DNA from: JAAYVZ01 sp035403265
GTDB taxonomy: Bacteria > Acidobacteriota > Thermoanaerobaculia > Thermoanaerobaculales > Thermoanaerobaculaceae
Assembly: GCA_035403265.1 (NCBI GenBank)
Contig: DAONEV010000240.1
Coordinates: forward strand, 1-6,757
Direction of reading: 5' to 3'
DNA: 6,757 nt
Position 1 is the stretch's first letter, and each line of letters opens with the position of its first letter. Shown here piece by piece: positions 6,477 to 6,757 of the stretch. Under the pieces are notes generated by a model. It had not been told where the DNA came from, ran no database searches, and saw nothing but the letters and a program-made list of their open reading frames with translations. A program made the translations under genes and the position numbers.

Positions 6477-6757
6477 TCCTGTCGCCGAGGTCATCGACAC
6501 GGGCGAGGTGGTCGTCGCCCGGGTCCAGGGGTTCATCGACGCCGAGCCGGTACTGGCGGCACTGCGCGCCAACGGCATCGACGCACGCAGCCGCGGAGAT
6601 GCAATGGGCGAGCTGGCCGGCCTGACACTGGACGGCATCGGGCTCACCGAGATCCTGGTGCCGCCCGAGCACGCTGAGGCCGCTCGCGAGCTTCTGGCCG
6701 CTGCCGATCGTGGCGACCTGGCAATCACCGAGGTCGATGATGCACCCACGACCTTGT
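6469..6757 (+). CDS. DUF2007-type small protein, 3' end outside the window
   Basis: An open frame starts with the ATG at 6469 and runs without a stop to the window end (96 codons seen, C-terminus missing). The pattern fits the DUF2007 'putative signal transducing protein' family, small ferredoxin-like folds related in shape to GlnB: strand VVVARVQGFID (14-24), helix AEPVLAALRANGIDARS (25-41, ending in the typical 'L..NGI.A'), a Gly-rich loop, strand TEILVPPEHAEAARELLAAA (60-79), which is the 'V...D...A..LL' ending. The molecular role of the family is not established. The ATG overlaps the peptidase stop (ATGTCTGA), and no ribosome binding site precedes it, so translation is probably coupled to the peptidase and the two form an operon. 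The frame's composition matches its neighbours. The family call rests on pattern, not a search. Confidence 0.78.
   Translation, partial: MSDPVAEVIDTGEVVVARVQGFIDAEPVLAALRANGIDARSRGDAMGELAGLTLDGIGLTEILVPPEHAEAARELLAAADRGDLAITEVDDAPTTL

Noticed and set aside
5682..6749. Open frame of 355 codons on the - strand
   Set aside because: Antisense to the M24 peptidase with all its catalytic motifs and to the DUF2007 frame.

Overview
This is a GC-rich stretch with every supported gene on the + strand, from a bacterium with an outer membrane: it encodes a complete TonB-dependent receptor with a signal peptide and a TonB box. I cannot place it firmly in a phylum. A GC-rich environmental Gram-negative of the Acidobacteriota or Myxococcota/Deltaproteobacteria kind would fit, but that is inference from composition and gene style, not from a marker gene.

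Layout. 19-1341: a GT-B (family 4-like) glycosyltransferase with an unusual low-complexity segment of about 80 residues between its two lobes. 1465-1857: a small protein with four transmembrane segments, probably read from a leaderless transcript, because a good -10 box (TAGAAT) ends 7 bases before its ATG. 1979-2644: a secreted protein with one Ig-like, Kre9/KNH-type domain and an Asp-box-like motif. 2645-2883: a 239-base leader without a gene, holding an anti-Shine-Dalgarno-like stretch and a 7-bp GC hairpin close to the next ribosome binding site. 2884-4989: the TonB-dependent receptor, followed directly by a very strong intrinsic terminator at 5015-5057. 5117-5245: a degenerate tandem array with an 8-base period (consensus about CTGAYYYG). 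5289-6476: an M24 'pita-bread' metallopeptidase with all five metal ligands. 6469 to the window end: the start of a DUF2007-type small protein that overlaps the peptidase gene by 8 bases.

How they fit together. The window reads as at least three transcription units: the glycosyltransferase (its operon lies off the left edge), the membrane, secreted and receptor genes, each with a gap long enough for its own promoter, and the peptidase/DUF2007 pair, which is translationally coupled and insulated from the receptor by the terminator. Most genes concern the envelope or uptake, but no shared pathway is evident. I see no mobile element, CRISPR array, tRNA or rRNA. I found no clear new multi-gene system. 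The points most worth a second look are the 8-base periodic array, the glycosyltransferase insert, the leaderless start and the receptor leader.
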